From an uncultured Acetatifactor sp. (GTDB taxonomy: Bacteria > Bacillota > Clostridia > Lachnospirales > Lachnospiraceae): a stretch of 64,000 nt of DNA. The position numbers and the translations under genes are program-made. The notes under the pieces were generated by a model, which saw nothing but the letters and a program-made list of their open reading frames with translations, did no database searches and was not told the origin of the DNA. The stretch spans positions 62,001 to 126,000 of the forward strand of contig CAJUIA010000005.1 in the NCBI GenBank assembly GCA_910586485.1. The letters run 5' to 3'. This document shows positions 43,851 through 52,453 of the stretch, in pieces. Position 1 is the stretch's first letter. The number at the start of each line of letters is the position of its first letter.

Positions 43851-44945
43851 TTATTTTGCCCTCCTTTCCCTGCGGAAGATCACCTTGTAATTAATAAAGA
43901 ATTCGCTTCCCAGAATGCAGAACAGAATAATACCCGTGATGATGGACGCCGCATAATCATTCAGGCTGTAGGCCGACGCAATCTCCGCCGCCCCCTTTTG
44001 TAAAAACACCAGCAAAAAGGCAATCAGCGCCATGTAAAAGGTGTTAAATTTCGCCAGCCATGCCACAATGATGGCCGTGAATCCGTTACCGCCAGCGGTG
44101 GTGGTGGAAATGGTCTGGTCTCTGCCGCAGACAATGAGGAAGCCGCAGAGCCCGCTGATGGCTCCGGAGATCGCCATGGTCCGCAGAATCACCCTGGTCA
44201 CATTGATCCCCGCATAGCGGGCCGTATTTTCTGACTCGCCTACCACACTGATTTCATAGCCGTGCTTGGTATATTTTAGATAAAAATACATGGCAAAGGT
44301 CAGCAGGATTACCACTATGATGTTGATATTGTAACGCTGGCCGAACACCATCGGAAACCATCCTGCCCTGCTTCCCATATTCAGCTTGCCCAGGCTGGAA
44401 GCCTGCCCTCTCATGATGTTCACGGCACAGGCCACAAAGCTGGTAGCCACATAGTTCATCATCAGGGTAAACAGGGTTTCGTTGGTCTTCCATTTTGCCT
44501 TAAAAAATGCAGGAATCAGCCCCCAGACCGCTCCCACGGCAATGCTGGTAAACAGCATTACCAGAAAAAGCACCGGCATGGGAAGCTTGTCTCCCCAATA
44601 TACCATGATCAGCGCCGTCATCAGGCCTCCCATGAGTACCTGCCCTTCGGCTCCCACGTTCCAAAACCTCATTTTAAACGCCGGAGCCAGCGCAATCCCG
44701 ATGCAGAGCAGGGAAACCAGATCCCGCATCGCCCAGGAAAAGCGGATTTTTGTACCGAAGGTTCCCTGAAACATAACGCCGTACACCGAAAAAGGGTTTA
44801 AGCCCGTGACAAAAAAGATGAACAAAGCGTCCAATATCAATGCAAGCAGGATTGCCCCGGCCCGCGCCGCTATTTTCTGTCTCATTGCCGCCTGGTCCCG
44901 CTTTACCACCCGTAACAGCGGTTCCCTGATCTGTGTGTCACTCAA
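43851..44945 (-). CDS. Nucleoside ABC transporter permease (NupP/YufP-like)
   Basis: A 364-residue permease with about ten membrane segments, partner of the permease at 42860-43849. Seen: RFWNVGAEGQVLMGGLMTALIM, FFKAKWKTNETLFTLMMNYVA and YEISVVGESENTARYAGINVTRVI, typical of the BMP-associated permeases. The start is taken as TTG at 44945 because GGAGGG precedes it by 8 bases. The ATG at 44960 overlaps that ribosome binding site. Confidence 0.9.
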   Translation of the reverse strand: MSDTQIREPLLRVVKRDQAAMRQKIAARAGAILLALILDALFIFFVTGLNPFSVYGVMFQGTFGTKIRFSWAMRDLVSLLCIGIALAPAFKMRFWNVGAEGQVLMGGLMTALIMVYWGDKLPMPVLFLVMLFTSIAVGAVWGLIPAFFKAKWKTNETLFTLMMNYVATSFVACAVNIMRGQASSLGKLNMGSRAGWFPMVFGQRYNINIIVVILLTFAMYFYLKYTKHGYEISVVGESENTARYAGINVTRVILRTMAISGAISGLCGFLIVCGRDQTISTTTAGGNGFTAIIVAWLAKFNTFYMALIAFLLVFLQKGAAEIASAYSLNDYAASIITGIILFCILGSEFFINYKVIFRRERRAK

Positions 44946-44985
44946 ATTTATGCCCTCCATTTGTATTCATCTGCACTGACACGTC

Positions 44986-46548
44986 TCAGCCTCCCGTTGA
45001 CTGCAGATTTTGCCGCCTCAGCGAGAGATCTCTCCCTGTCATAAGAAGCCCAACCTCTTCCTTGGCCGCTTTCCGCCCGTCCAGGATCCCGCTGACCCTG
45101 CCGCCGCACAACACCAGTATCCTGTCGCAAAGCTCCAGCAGCACATCCAGATCCTCTCCCACATAGATCACTGCCACACCCTTTTTCTTCTGTCTGTTCA
45201 GCAGATCATAAATGGTATAGGAGGTATTGATGTCCAGTCCGCGCACGGCATATGCCGTCATCAGCACGATAGGAGATTCCGAAATCTCCCGGCCTACCAG
45301 CACCTTCTGTACATTGCCCCCGGACAGTCTTGACACCGGAGTATTGACTCCGGGAGTCACCACTCCCAGCTCCTTCATGATACTCTCCGCCAGGTCCTGG
45401 GGCTTTTTCCTGTCCGTCAGAAAACCTCTGCCCCTGTCATAGCTTTTCAGCATCATATTGCCTGTCATGCCCATAGAGCCCACCAGGCCCATGCCCAGGC
45501 GATCCTCCGGCACAAAGGACATATGAATTCCGGCATTGCGGATAATCCGGGGATTCTTTCCCACCACCTCCATGGGCGGCTCACTGCCCTCTGCTCCGTT
45601 ATAATATTTGATGCTGCCGCCCTCCGCCACGGGCTGCAGACCGGCAATGGCCTCCAGCAGCTCCTTTTGTCCGTTACCGGAGACGCCGGCGATTCCCAGA
45701 ATCTCCCCGCCGTACACATCAAAGGAAATATCCGCCAGTACCTGCACCCCTTCCTCACTGACCACGGAAATGTTCCGCACCTCCAGCCGCTTCACAGGAT
45801 TTACAGGCTCCGGCCTCTCAATATTTAATGCCACCCTCTGGCCCACCATCATTTCCGTCAGCAGACCCTCGTCGGCCTCCGCGGTTTTCACGCTGCCCAC
45901 ATATTCTCCCTTGCGCAGAATGCTCACCCTGTCGGAAATAGCCAGCACTTCATGGAGCTTATGAGTAATAATAACCACGGACTTACCGTCCGCCTTCATG
46001 TTGCGGATGACATGAAAAAGCTTCTCCGTTTCCTGAGGTGTGAGAACGGCCGTAGGCTCGTCCAGAATCAGAATATCCGCTCCCCGAAAAAGCGCCTTGA
46101 TAATCTCCAGCGTCTGCTTTTGAGACACGCTCATGGCATAGACCTTCTGGTCAAAATCCATCTCAAAATGATATTTTTTACAGATTTCTTCAGCTCTTTT
46201 CCTGACCTGCTTTAAATCAAATTTTTCTTTGCTCTCCAGCCCCAGGGCAATATTCTCCGTAGCCGTAAATACGTCCACCAGCTTGAAATGCTGATGAATC
46301 ATACCGATCTTGAGATCATACGCGTCCTTCGGCGAGCGAATCTCCACGGGCCTGCCGTTTACCAGGATTTCTCCCTCATCCGGATAATAGATGCCCGCGA
46401 TCATGTTAAGCAGGGTGGTTTTTCCGCTGCCATTTTCCCCTAAAAGGGCCAGAATCTCTCCCTTATAGATGTCCATGGTCACGTCCTTATTGGCAGCCAC
46501 TGCTCCGAAGGTCTTGGTAACGTGTTTTATCTGGATGGCACATTCCAT
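44986..46548 (-). CDS. Nucleoside ABC transporter ATP-binding protein (NupO/YufO-like)
   Basis: A 520-residue protein with two fused nucleotide-binding domains, as usual for this transporter class. The first domain has Walker A GENGSGKTT, a degenerate signature (MSVSQKQ) and Walker B ILILDEPTAVLTP. The second has GVSGNGQKE in place of a canonical Walker A, signature RLSGGNVQK and a changed Walker B region LMTAYAVRGLD, so the second site is partly degenerate; this is common in the family. ATG 46548 follows GGAAAGGAAG. A terminator separates it from the lipoprotein gene upstream. Confidence 0.93.
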   Translation of the reverse strand: MECAIQIKHVTKTFGAVAANKDVTMDIYKGEILALLGENGSGKTTLLNMIAGIYYPDEGEILVNGRPVEIRSPKDAYDLKIGMIHQHFKLVDVFTATENIALGLESKEKFDLKQVRKRAEEICKKYHFEMDFDQKVYAMSVSQKQTLEIIKALFRGADILILDEPTAVLTPQETEKLFHVIRNMKADGKSVVIITHKLHEVLAISDRVSILRKGEYVGSVKTAEADEGLLTEMMVGQRVALNIERPEPVNPVKRLEVRNISVVSEEGVQVLADISFDVYGGEILGIAGVSGNGQKELLEAIAGLQPVAEGGSIKYYNGAEGSEPPMEVVGKNPRIIRNAGIHMSFVPEDRLGMGLVGSMGMTGNMMLKSYDRGRGFLTDRKKPQDLAESIMKELGVVTPGVNTPVSRLSGGNVQKVLVGREISESPIVLMTAYAVRGLDINTSYTIYDLLNRQKKKGVAVIYVGEDLDVLLELCDRILVLCGGRVSGILDGRKAAKEEVGLLMTGRDLSLRRQNLQSTGG

Positions 46549-46651
46549 GCGGCTTCTTCCTTTCCTATTCCATTTTCCATTCCATAAATTTGTGCAACCT
46601 GCAAAGTCAAATACCCCGCCGCAAGCAGCGGGGCCCCAATCTGTCTGACGT

Positions 46652-46682
46652 AAAAAGAGGACCCAGTACACGTCCTCTTTTT
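46652..46682 (-). terminator. Terminator between the BMP lipoprotein gene and the ATPase gene
   Basis: AAAAAGAGGAC-N9-GTCCTCTTTTT, a perfect 11-bp stem with a U-run on both strands. A second GC hairpin CCCCGC/GCGGGG follows at about 46616-46634. Partial read-through would let the lipoprotein be made in excess of the permeases and ATPase. Confidence 0.88.
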
Positions 46683-46703
46683 ATATCAGTTCCTGTTTTC
46701 AGT

Positions 46704-47963
46704 TTAATTATTCTCGGTAATGCCGTCAATACGCAGCTGGAAATAAGGCGCGCTTCTGAAGGTGGACTCAGAGAAATAACCATCCTTGATGGCCTCTACG
46801 GTCTCACCCTGATAAATGGCCTTGTTTGCCGCCCAATCCATAAAGGACATATCGCATTCCGCCGTGGTCACCTTGGCACCGCCCACGGTAAAGGTATCGG
46901 TGTCAAAAACATGGAGTGTGCCGTTCTTTAATGCCGCTTCCACCTCCGCGATCTTTTCTGCGGTCCCTGCCGCGCAGGAATCGCTCAGCGCAGTAATAGC
47001 CACGGCGTCCTGATTATAGCCTTCCGCCCAGTCGGCTTCCAGCTCCGTGCCGTTTACCATGCACTCCATGGCATGCTTATAATACACCTTCCAGTTATTG
47101 GTGGCAGAGGTCAGCGCCGCAGTGGGGGCCGTCTCCCGCATGTCGATATTGTAACCTACGGAATAACAGATGGTTCCGTTATCCAGAAGCTTCTGGGTGG
47201 CTGCCGGAGCGCCGGTGGAATCCGCATGCTGCCCGATGATTACACAGCCGTCCGCAATCAGGGATTCAGCCGCCGCGCCTTCCTTGTCAATATCAAACCA
47301 GGAGTTGGTGTACTGCACTTCCATGACAACGTTGGGAACAATGCTCCTGATCCCTAAGAAAAATGCAGTGTAGCCGGAAACCACCTCCGCGTAAGGATAT
47401 GCGCCCACATAGCCGATCTTCACGTTGCCGTCCCCGTCAAAGCTGGAAGGCTGCTTCTCCGCGCTTAAAGTCCCGTCAGTCAGAAGCTCTTGCAGCTTCA
47501 TGCCTGCTGCCACACCGGATACATAGCGGGACTCGTAAACATGGGTAAATGCGTTCTTAAAATTAGACAGGCCACAGATCGCCGCGAAATCACCAGTCAT
47601 GGCAACGAAGGTAACGTCAGGATATTCCTGGGCTGCCTGCACCATATATGTCTGGTGTCCGTAGCTGTTGGAAAAAATAATATTGCAGCCCTGACCAACC
47701 AGGTCAACTGCTGCATCATAACATGCAGAGCTTTCATCCACCTTGTATTTCCATACAAGCTTGTCGGAAAGGCCCAGCTCTTCTGCCGCCGCCTTGATGC
47801 CGTTGATGTGAGCTGCCGTATAGCCTTCCGTCTCATCCCCCAGCATGATGCAGCCGATCTTTAAATCAGATGACTTGCCCTTTCCCTCTGAATCCCCGCA
47901 GGCAGCAAGCGTCAGCATCATTACCGCCGCCAGGATCAGACACAGTGTCTTTCTCATTTTCAT
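46704..47963 (-). CDS. BMP family nucleoside-binding lipoprotein
   Basis: A 419-residue solute-binding lipoprotein. The signal peptide MKMRKTLCLILAAVMMLTL is followed by the lipobox LAAC (Cys about residue 22), then a Gly/Ser/Lys linker and a BMP/Med domain. Seen: KIGCIMLGDETEGYTAAHINGI, FSNSYGHQTYM, FVAMTGDF, YVSGVAAGMK, KIGYVGAYPYAEVVSGYTAFFLG and GCVIIGQHADSTGAP. It captures nucleosides at the membrane for the transporter encoded next. ATG 47963 follows AGGAGG. It is transcribed away from xpt; the shared 283-base region carries repeats that may be the control sites. Confidence 0.93.
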   Translation of the reverse strand: MKMRKTLCLILAAVMMLTLAACGDSEGKGKSSDLKIGCIMLGDETEGYTAAHINGIKAAAEELGLSDKLVWKYKVDESSACYDAAVDLVGQGCNIIFSNSYGHQTYMVQAAQEYPDVTFVAMTGDFAAICGLSNFKNAFTHVYESRYVSGVAAGMKLQELLTDGTLSAEKQPSSFDGDGNVKIGYVGAYPYAEVVSGYTAFFLGIRSIVPNVVMEVQYTNSWFDIDKEGAAAESLIADGCVIIGQHADSTGAPAATQKLLDNGTICYSVGYNIDMRETAPTAALTSATNNWKVYYKHAMECMVNGTELEADWAEGYNQDAVAITALSDSCAAGTAEKIAEVEAALKNGTLHVFDTDTFTVGGAKVTTAECDMSFMDWAANKAIYQGETVEAIKDGYFSESTFRSAPYFQLRIDGITENN

Positions 47964-47993
47964 AATCTCCTCCTTTGCAGACAGCTCTTTACT

Positions 47994-48080
47994 CTATCCG
48001 TTCAGCTTTACACCTTCACGGGAATGTCTGCAGCTTCCCGCAGAACCGAACGGATATGATAAGCGCATTATATCCCGAAC
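47994..48080. promoter_or_regulatory. Candidate operator/leader in the divergent region between the BMP gene and xpt
   Basis: TATCCGTTC (47995-48003) and GAACGGATA (48048-48056) are perfect 9-bp inverted arms. They enclose CGGGAA/TTCCCG, so the BMP transcript leader could fold into a closed two-stem element. CCGAAC occurs at 48046-48051 and 48075-48080, recalling the CCGAAC core of Bacillus PurR boxes. GGATAT-N12-ATATCC (48052-48075) is a further dyad. A purine-responsive role suits both neighbours but is inference. Confidence 0.4.
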
Positions 48081-48168
48081 GGCAGGAATTTGCAAACCCT
48101 TTTCGACATATTTCCAAAAATCTATAGTTTTTTCAAGCAACTTGTGCTAGCATAATGTTCAGCAAGAC

Positions 48169-48194
48169 AATTTGCACAAATTTGCAAATTTGCA
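48169..48194 (+). repeat. Three copies of AATTTGCA before xpt
   Basis: Copies start at 48169, 48179 and 48187, in the 5' leader of xpt, 53-78 bases before its start. Possible binding site or AT-rich slippage product; no function is assigned. Confidence 0.4.
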
Positions 48195-48246
48195 AAAAAA
48201 GAAAAATCAATCCAAGATTCCGCAAAACAAAAACAGGGAGGTCAGT

Positions 48247-48840
48247 ATGAAGCTTCTGGAGGAACGTATTCAAAAAGACGGCACAGTAAAAGAAGGCAAT
48301 ATTCTAAAGGTAGACAGCTTTTTAAATCATCAGATGGACGTGGAGCTGTTTGACCTGATGGGTCAAGAGTTCAAACGGCTGTTTGCAGACGCCCCCATCA
48401 ACAAGATTCTTACCATCGAGGCCTCCGGCATCGGCATCGCCTGTGTGGCGGCCAGAAGCTTCCATGTCCCCGTGGTCTTTGCAAAGAAAACACAGACCCT
48501 GAATATTGACGGACAGGTCCTTTCCTCCAAGGTAGACTCCTTTACTCACAAAAAGACCTATGACATTATTGTATCCAAAAAATTCCTCACCCAACAGGAT
48601 CATGTCCTGATTATTGACGATTTCCTTGCCAACGGCTGCGCCGTGCTGGGACTGATGGATCTGATCCGGGCGGCCGGCGCCGTTTTGGAGGGTGTGGGCA
48701 TAGCCGTAGAAAAAGGCTTTCAAACAGGAGGACAAAAGCTTCGGGATATGGGAATCCATTTGGAGTCTCTGGCCATTGTGGATTCCATGGATGCCGCCAC
48801 GGGACGGATTACATTCAGGGAGCAGCCTCACCAGAGCTGA
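48247..48840 (+). CDS. xpt: Xanthine phosphoribosyltransferase
   Basis: A 197-residue purine-salvage enzyme that joins xanthine to PRPP to make XMP. Seen: [31 protein letters not shown] (in parts), the N-terminus typical of Xpt; [12 protein letters not shown] (PPi loop region); and the PRPP-binding motif [17 protein letters not shown] 48247 follows GGGAGG at 6 bases. The longer frame upstream runs through AT-rich leader sequence and is not used. It is transcribed divergently from the nucleoside-binding lipoprotein, which fits shared purine control. I saw no purine riboswitch in the leader. It converges on the VanZ-like gene with a 5-base gap. Confidence 0.95.
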   Translation: MKLLEERIQKDGTVKEGNILKVDSFLNHQMDVELFDLMGQEFKRLFADAPINKILTIEASGIGIACVAARSFHVPVVFAKKTQTLNIDGQVLSSKVDSFTHKKTYDIIVSKKFLTQQDHVLIIDDFLANGCAVLGLMDLIRAAGAVLEGVGIAVEKGFQTGGQKLRDMGIHLESLAIVDSMDAATGRITFREQPHQS

Positions 48841-48845
48841 TAAAA

Positions 48846-49394
48846 TCAGCGGGCAAAGCGCTCAACCCCCGGCCAGATTCTTTTCAGTACATAAAAGATG
48901 CCTGCTCCCAGGCAGCTTCCCGTAAAATTAAGGATCAGGTCATCCACATCCACGCTGCGCTCGATGAACAGCTGACATGTCTCAATCAACAATGTCAGCC
49001 CCAGAGAAAATGCAATAATAACCGGGAGCCGCCTGTTTTTCTTCCACAGCAGAACAAGGCCAAACCCCCAGGGGACGAACATGATTATATTTCCAATCAC
49101 ATTGATCCCCAGTACGCCAACGTCAAGATGCTCAAAATATAAAGTAATGGCACGAAAGGGAATCAGATTCACACGCTCGCCGGTCCGGATACGCGTGAGC
49201 GCCCGTCCCGCCATCTGTGCGGGCGTTCCGTATTCTCCCTCCAGGGCCAGTGCAAGCAGCCCCGCCATAAACAGTACGAAGGCTCCCAGCGCCCACTCCC
49301 TTGGCTGTTTCCTTTTCCAGGGTCTGCGGATCAAAAGCCAGACCGGCAGTGCCGCCAACACAATAGTACCGAATTTCAAAAGATACACCCCCAT
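48846..49394 (-). CDS. VanZ-like family membrane protein
   Basis: A 182-residue protein with about four to five membrane segments. The VanZ-like pattern is visible in NLIPFRAITLYF, NVIGNIIMFVPWGFGLVLLW and LIETCQLFIERSVDVDDLILNFTGSCLGAG (in parts), with the conserved E-x-x-Q and D-x-x-D-x-x-x-N residues. Members are linked loosely to teicoplanin resistance or envelope functions, but most have no known role. No other vancomycin-resistance genes are nearby, so resistance should not be assumed. A perfect consensus promoter precedes it. Confidence 0.88.
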   Translation of the reverse strand: MGVYLLKFGTIVLAALPVWLLIRRPWKRKQPREWALGAFVLFMAGLLALALEGEYGTPAQMAGRALTRIRTGERVNLIPFRAITLYFEHLDVGVLGINVIGNIIMFVPWGFGLVLLWKKNRRLPVIIAFSLGLTLLIETCQLFIERSVDVDDLILNFTGSCLGAGIFYVLKRIWPGVERFAR

Positions 49395-49451
49395 GCTTTT
49401 TCTCCTTCGTTTTTTCGTTTATTTCCATATGCCGGAAACTACTCTTATTGT

Positions 49452-49480
49452 ATTATAAAGATCATACAGTTGAGTGTCAA
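49452..49480 (-). promoter_or_regulatory. Consensus promoter of the VanZ-like gene
   Basis: TTGACA (49480 to 49475), 17 bases, TATAAT (49457 to 49452): an exact sigma-A consensus, 58 bases before the start codon. Confidence 0.8.
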
Positions 49481-49573
49481 GTTGCAAAATACAGTAAAAT
49501 TTCCTTGCTTTTTAATTATAATTCAATTATACTTTAAACAAAAGAAATGGGTTTTCACCGTACGGTTACACGA

Positions 49574-50116
49574 CTAAAGCGGGCTGCTCGTTTCTTTTTT
49601 TATTTGAAGAAAATCATACAAGTACTTTTTACCATCAACAGAATGACGAACCAGCATACGGGCAGAATAAATATTATACCTCTCCGCTTTACCTGACCTG
49701 TCATCATACACCGGGAGCGCAAATCTCACATCATACCGATACCATCCGTTTTTAGCATCATTTACATGACTTTTTTTCCTGTTTTGGGAATACTCACTGT
49801 TTGTCGCAATCTGAATCAACTCCGGAATTCCCTGTGAAGCATTTGCCTTTGCTTTTGCTGCCGCACCCCTGAGCGCCATTCTGCTTTCCGCATTTGCATA
49901 TTCATCCGGAAAATCGCTGGCTATAAATATTTTTTCCGATGTTTCTATAATCTCATAAAATTCTCCCACATACTGCTTTAAATATTCTTCAATATTTTTC
50001 CACTCTTCCCGCTTGCCTTTAAAGCGTATTTCATTTATCAACACAAACCTTTGTCCTGCAAAATCCGTCACAATATTTATCTTCCTATCCATCATGCTGG
50101 CCCTGCTTTCTCTCAT
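49574..50116 (-). CDS. Small phage-type protein, possibly PBECR-like nuclease domain
   Basis: A 180-residue protein. The C-terminal half (SEYSQNRKKSHVNDAKNGWYRYDVRFALPVYD, in parts; then YNIYSARMLVRHSVDGKKYLYDFLQIKKETSSPL, in parts) resembles the barnase/EndoU/RelE-like domain (PBECR type) that I know from phage and mobile-element polyproteins. Its ends with KKETS-PL are shared with such domains. The N-terminal half is helical and charged. If the assignment is right it is a metal-independent RNase-like fold, here standing alone. Its first ATG overlaps the comEC stop as ATGA; ATGs at 50095 and 50092 are alternatives. It is more AT-rich than comEC, suggesting later arrival. No toxin-immunity partner was recognised. 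Confidence 0.5.
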   Translation of the reverse strand: MRESRASMMDRKINIVTDFAGQRFVLINEIRFKGKREEWKNIEEYLKQYVGEFYEIIETSEKIFIASDFPDEYANAESRMALRGAAAKAKANASQGIPELIQIATNSEYSQNRKKSHVNDAKNGWYRYDVRFALPVYDDRSGKAERYNIYSARMLVRHSVDGKKYLYDFLQIKKETSSPL

Positions 50117-52440
50117 TTGTCTTCCTGATTATCTGTTCCCAATTTCACATAAGACCTCATCTCCACCCGTTCCCCCTTCGTCTCCAGAATCACGGCGCCC
50201 CCCATATCCGTCCGAAAGACACGGCATCCTGCCGCCTCCAGCCTCTCCAGCAGCTCTTCATGGGGATGGCCGTAGCGGTTGTTCTGCCCGCAGGAAATCA
50301 CGGCTGCCTGCGGACTGATCTGATCCAGCAGCTCCGCCGGAGTGGAATTTCTGCTTCCATGATGAGCTGTTTTTAATACCGTAACGCTCTCGATCTTCCG
50401 TTCTTTAAGCTCTGCCAGCAGGGCCTGCTCTCCTGCTCCTTCCACGTCTCCCGTCAGCAGCAGGGAGAAGCTGCCGAAATCCGCATAAAAGCATTGCGAG
50501 CAGGCATTTCCTTCCGCTCCGCGGCAGCCCTTTTGCGGATGCAGACAAACGAAACGTGCCTCCCCGCAGTTCCAGGCATCTCCTGCCCCAACCCAGGCCA
50601 CCCGCATGCTGCTGCCCTGACGCTTTCCCGCGGCATCCGCCAGGGCCAGCAGCCCGCCGAAGGCTTCCTCCCTGGCGCCCTCTTCGATCGCCGGCAAAAG
50701 CACCTGCCCTATCGTCAGATGATTCTCCCCTGCAAGCTCCAGCAGCTCTGCAATACCGTTCATATGATCTGCGTCGGGATGGGATAAAAAGATTCCGTCC
50801 AGCCTGCTAATGCCGTAAAATTTCAAGGCCGGCAGCAGCACATACTGTCCTGCCTTACTGCGGCTGCTGCTGCCGCAGTCAAAAAGATAATTTTCACCGG
50901 CGGCGGTCTGTACCAGACAGCAGTCCCCCTGTCCCACGTTCAGAAAAATCACCCTGTCTTCCGCCGACGGACGGATTGCAAAAATCAATACAGCCGCTGC
51001 CAGAACGGCTCCGGTCAGTAAATCCGCCATTGCTTTGCCCACAGGCCTTATTACCTCAGCTTCACCAGCGGCCTTCTTCTTTTTCATTACCCGGTTTAAA
51101 ATCAGGGTGCAAGCCAATATTCCGTAATACAGCACGATCTGCCACACCTTCGGTCTTCCCGGATTCCAGACCCCAAAGGGCATCTTGTCAAACAGTCTGC
51201 ACAATGCTTCATACCACCAAAGGATCAGCCGGTCTGCCGCTCCCGCTGCCCCCAGCCCCGGCACCAGGCTCAAAAACCCCGTAATCAGCAAGGGCTTCAT
51301 AAACGGCAGCACCAGCAGATTAAGCAAAACGCTCCAGACCGGCACCTCATAATAAAACCACAGCTGTACCGGCAGCGTCATCAGGGTAATGGAAAGGCTG
51401 GCAAGGGCTCCGCTTTTCAGCTTCTTAAGGCCCCTCCGCAGCAGAAGCAGCAGCGGGCCTTCCCCGTATCGTTTCGGACGCACCGGCTGCCCTCCGGCGG
51501 CAAAGGCAGGATATACCGCTCCGATTCCAAGCACCGAGGAAAAGGACAGCAAAAAGCCTGCATTCTGTAGATTATAAGGGTTTGCCAGCGTCATGCCCGC
51601 AGCCAGAACGGCAAGCGCCGTCAGCAGATCATAGGTCCGCCCGCAGATCTCCCCCAGCATTCGGATCAGATACATTCCGATCGCCCTGCACACCGAGACG
51701 CCGAAGCCCGTCATCATTCCGTAAAGCAGCAGAACGCCTCCGCCTGCCAGCGCACAAGCAGGGATCGGCAGCCCCGTCCTGCGCAGCAGCCGGTACAGAC
51801 TCATGCCGATAATGGTGATATGCAGGGAAGAAATACTTAAAATATGCAGAATTCCGTTTCGCTGATACAATGCCTTCAGTTCCTTGTCCGTATCTCCTTT
51901 TTCTCCCAGCAGCAAGGCACACATCATCGTGGCCTCCTGCCTGGGAAACAGATTGTACAGACGTTCCTTAAGACATATCTTAAACCGGTACAAGCCCTCC
52001 TGCAGCCGCCAGTACTCTCTGCTTTGTCCAAGCAGGCGAACCTCCCGCAGCCGTCCGCCTGCCCCCAAAGAGCGGTAATACACGGCCATGTCAAATTCTC
52101 CCGGATTGGAAGCCTCCAAAAAGGGTACAAAAATACCGGACACTGCCACCCTGCTTCCCATGGGAATATCGGAGGCACCGTCTTCCAGCTCACATATTAT
52201 TTTTTCCGTATAGGGATAAGATTGGTTGATAATTACAGATTGTAACCAGATTTTGTCTTCTTCTTTTCGGCAGACCTGCCCTGTGATAAACCGGAAATCC
52301 TCGGTTTCCAAAGCCGATGCTTCTTCACCCTGTTCCGTATCCGGGGGACCCGGCGGCGGATTATCATACCGTCCTGCCGTCAGCCCGATCCACACTGCCG
52401 CTGTCAGCGCAGCAGCTGCCGCAAAAAGCGGTCTTTTCAT
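50113..52440 (-). CDS. comEC: ComEC/Rec2 family DNA-uptake channel
   Basis: A 775-residue membrane protein for transport of single-stranded DNA across the membrane. It has an N-terminal OB-like region after a first membrane helix (about 1-190), the competence domain with multiple membrane segments (about 195-480; NGILHILSISSLHITIIGM is diagnostic), and a C-terminal metallo-beta-lactamase domain (about 495-765). The last has VGQGDCCLVQT, LSHPDADHMNG (HxDxDH) and LKTAHHGSRNSTP. All three parts are complete. It lies 13 bases after a GerMN lipoprotein gene. A ComEA-like gene lies about 3.2 kb away on the same strand, past the two-component genes. Confidence 0.94.
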   Translation of the reverse strand: MKRPLFAAAAALTAAVWIGLTAGRYDNPPPGPPDTEQGEEASALETEDFRFITGQVCRKEEDKIWLQSVIINQSYPYTEKIICELEDGASDIPMGSRVAVSGIFVPFLEASNPGEFDMAVYYRSLGAGGRLREVRLLGQSREYWRLQEGLYRFKICLKERLYNLFPRQEATMMCALLLGEKGDTDKELKALYQRNGILHILSISSLHITIIGMSLYRLLRRTGLPIPACALAGGGVLLLYGMMTGFGVSVCRAIGMYLIRMLGEICGRTYDLLTALAVLAAGMTLANPYNLQNAGFLLSFSSVLGIGAVYPAFAAGGQPVRPKRYGEGPLLLLLRRGLKKLKSGALASLSITLMTLPVQLWFYYEVPVWSVLLNLLVLPFMKPLLITGFLSLVPGLGAAGAADRLILWWYEALCRLFDKMPFGVWNPGRPKVWQIVLYYGILACTLILNRVMKKKKAAGEAEVIRPVGKAMADLLTGAVLAAAVLIFAIRPSAEDRVIFLNVGQGDCCLVQTAAGENYLFDCGSSSRSKAGQYVLLPALKFYGISRLDGIFLSHPDADHMNGIAELLELAGENHLTIGQVLLPAIEEGAREEAFGGLLALADAAGKRQGSSMRVAWVGAGDAWNCGEARFVCLHPQKGCRGAEGNACSQCFYADFGSFSLLLTGDVEGAGEQALLAELKERKIESVTVLKTAHHGSRNSTPAELLDQISPQAAVISCGQNNRYGHPHEELLERLEAAGCRVFRTDMGGAVILETKGERVEMRSYVKLGTDNQEDK

Positions 52441-52453
52441 ATGTATTTCTCCA

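Noticed and set aside
47964..48246. Purine riboswitch before xpt or the BMP lipoprotein gene
   Set aside because: The conserved junction and loop sequences of purine riboswitches were not found on either strand.
48846..49394. Vancomycin or teicoplanin resistance determinant
   Set aside because: Only a VanZ-like fold is present; no ligase, dehydrogenase or peptidase genes of a van cluster are nearby.
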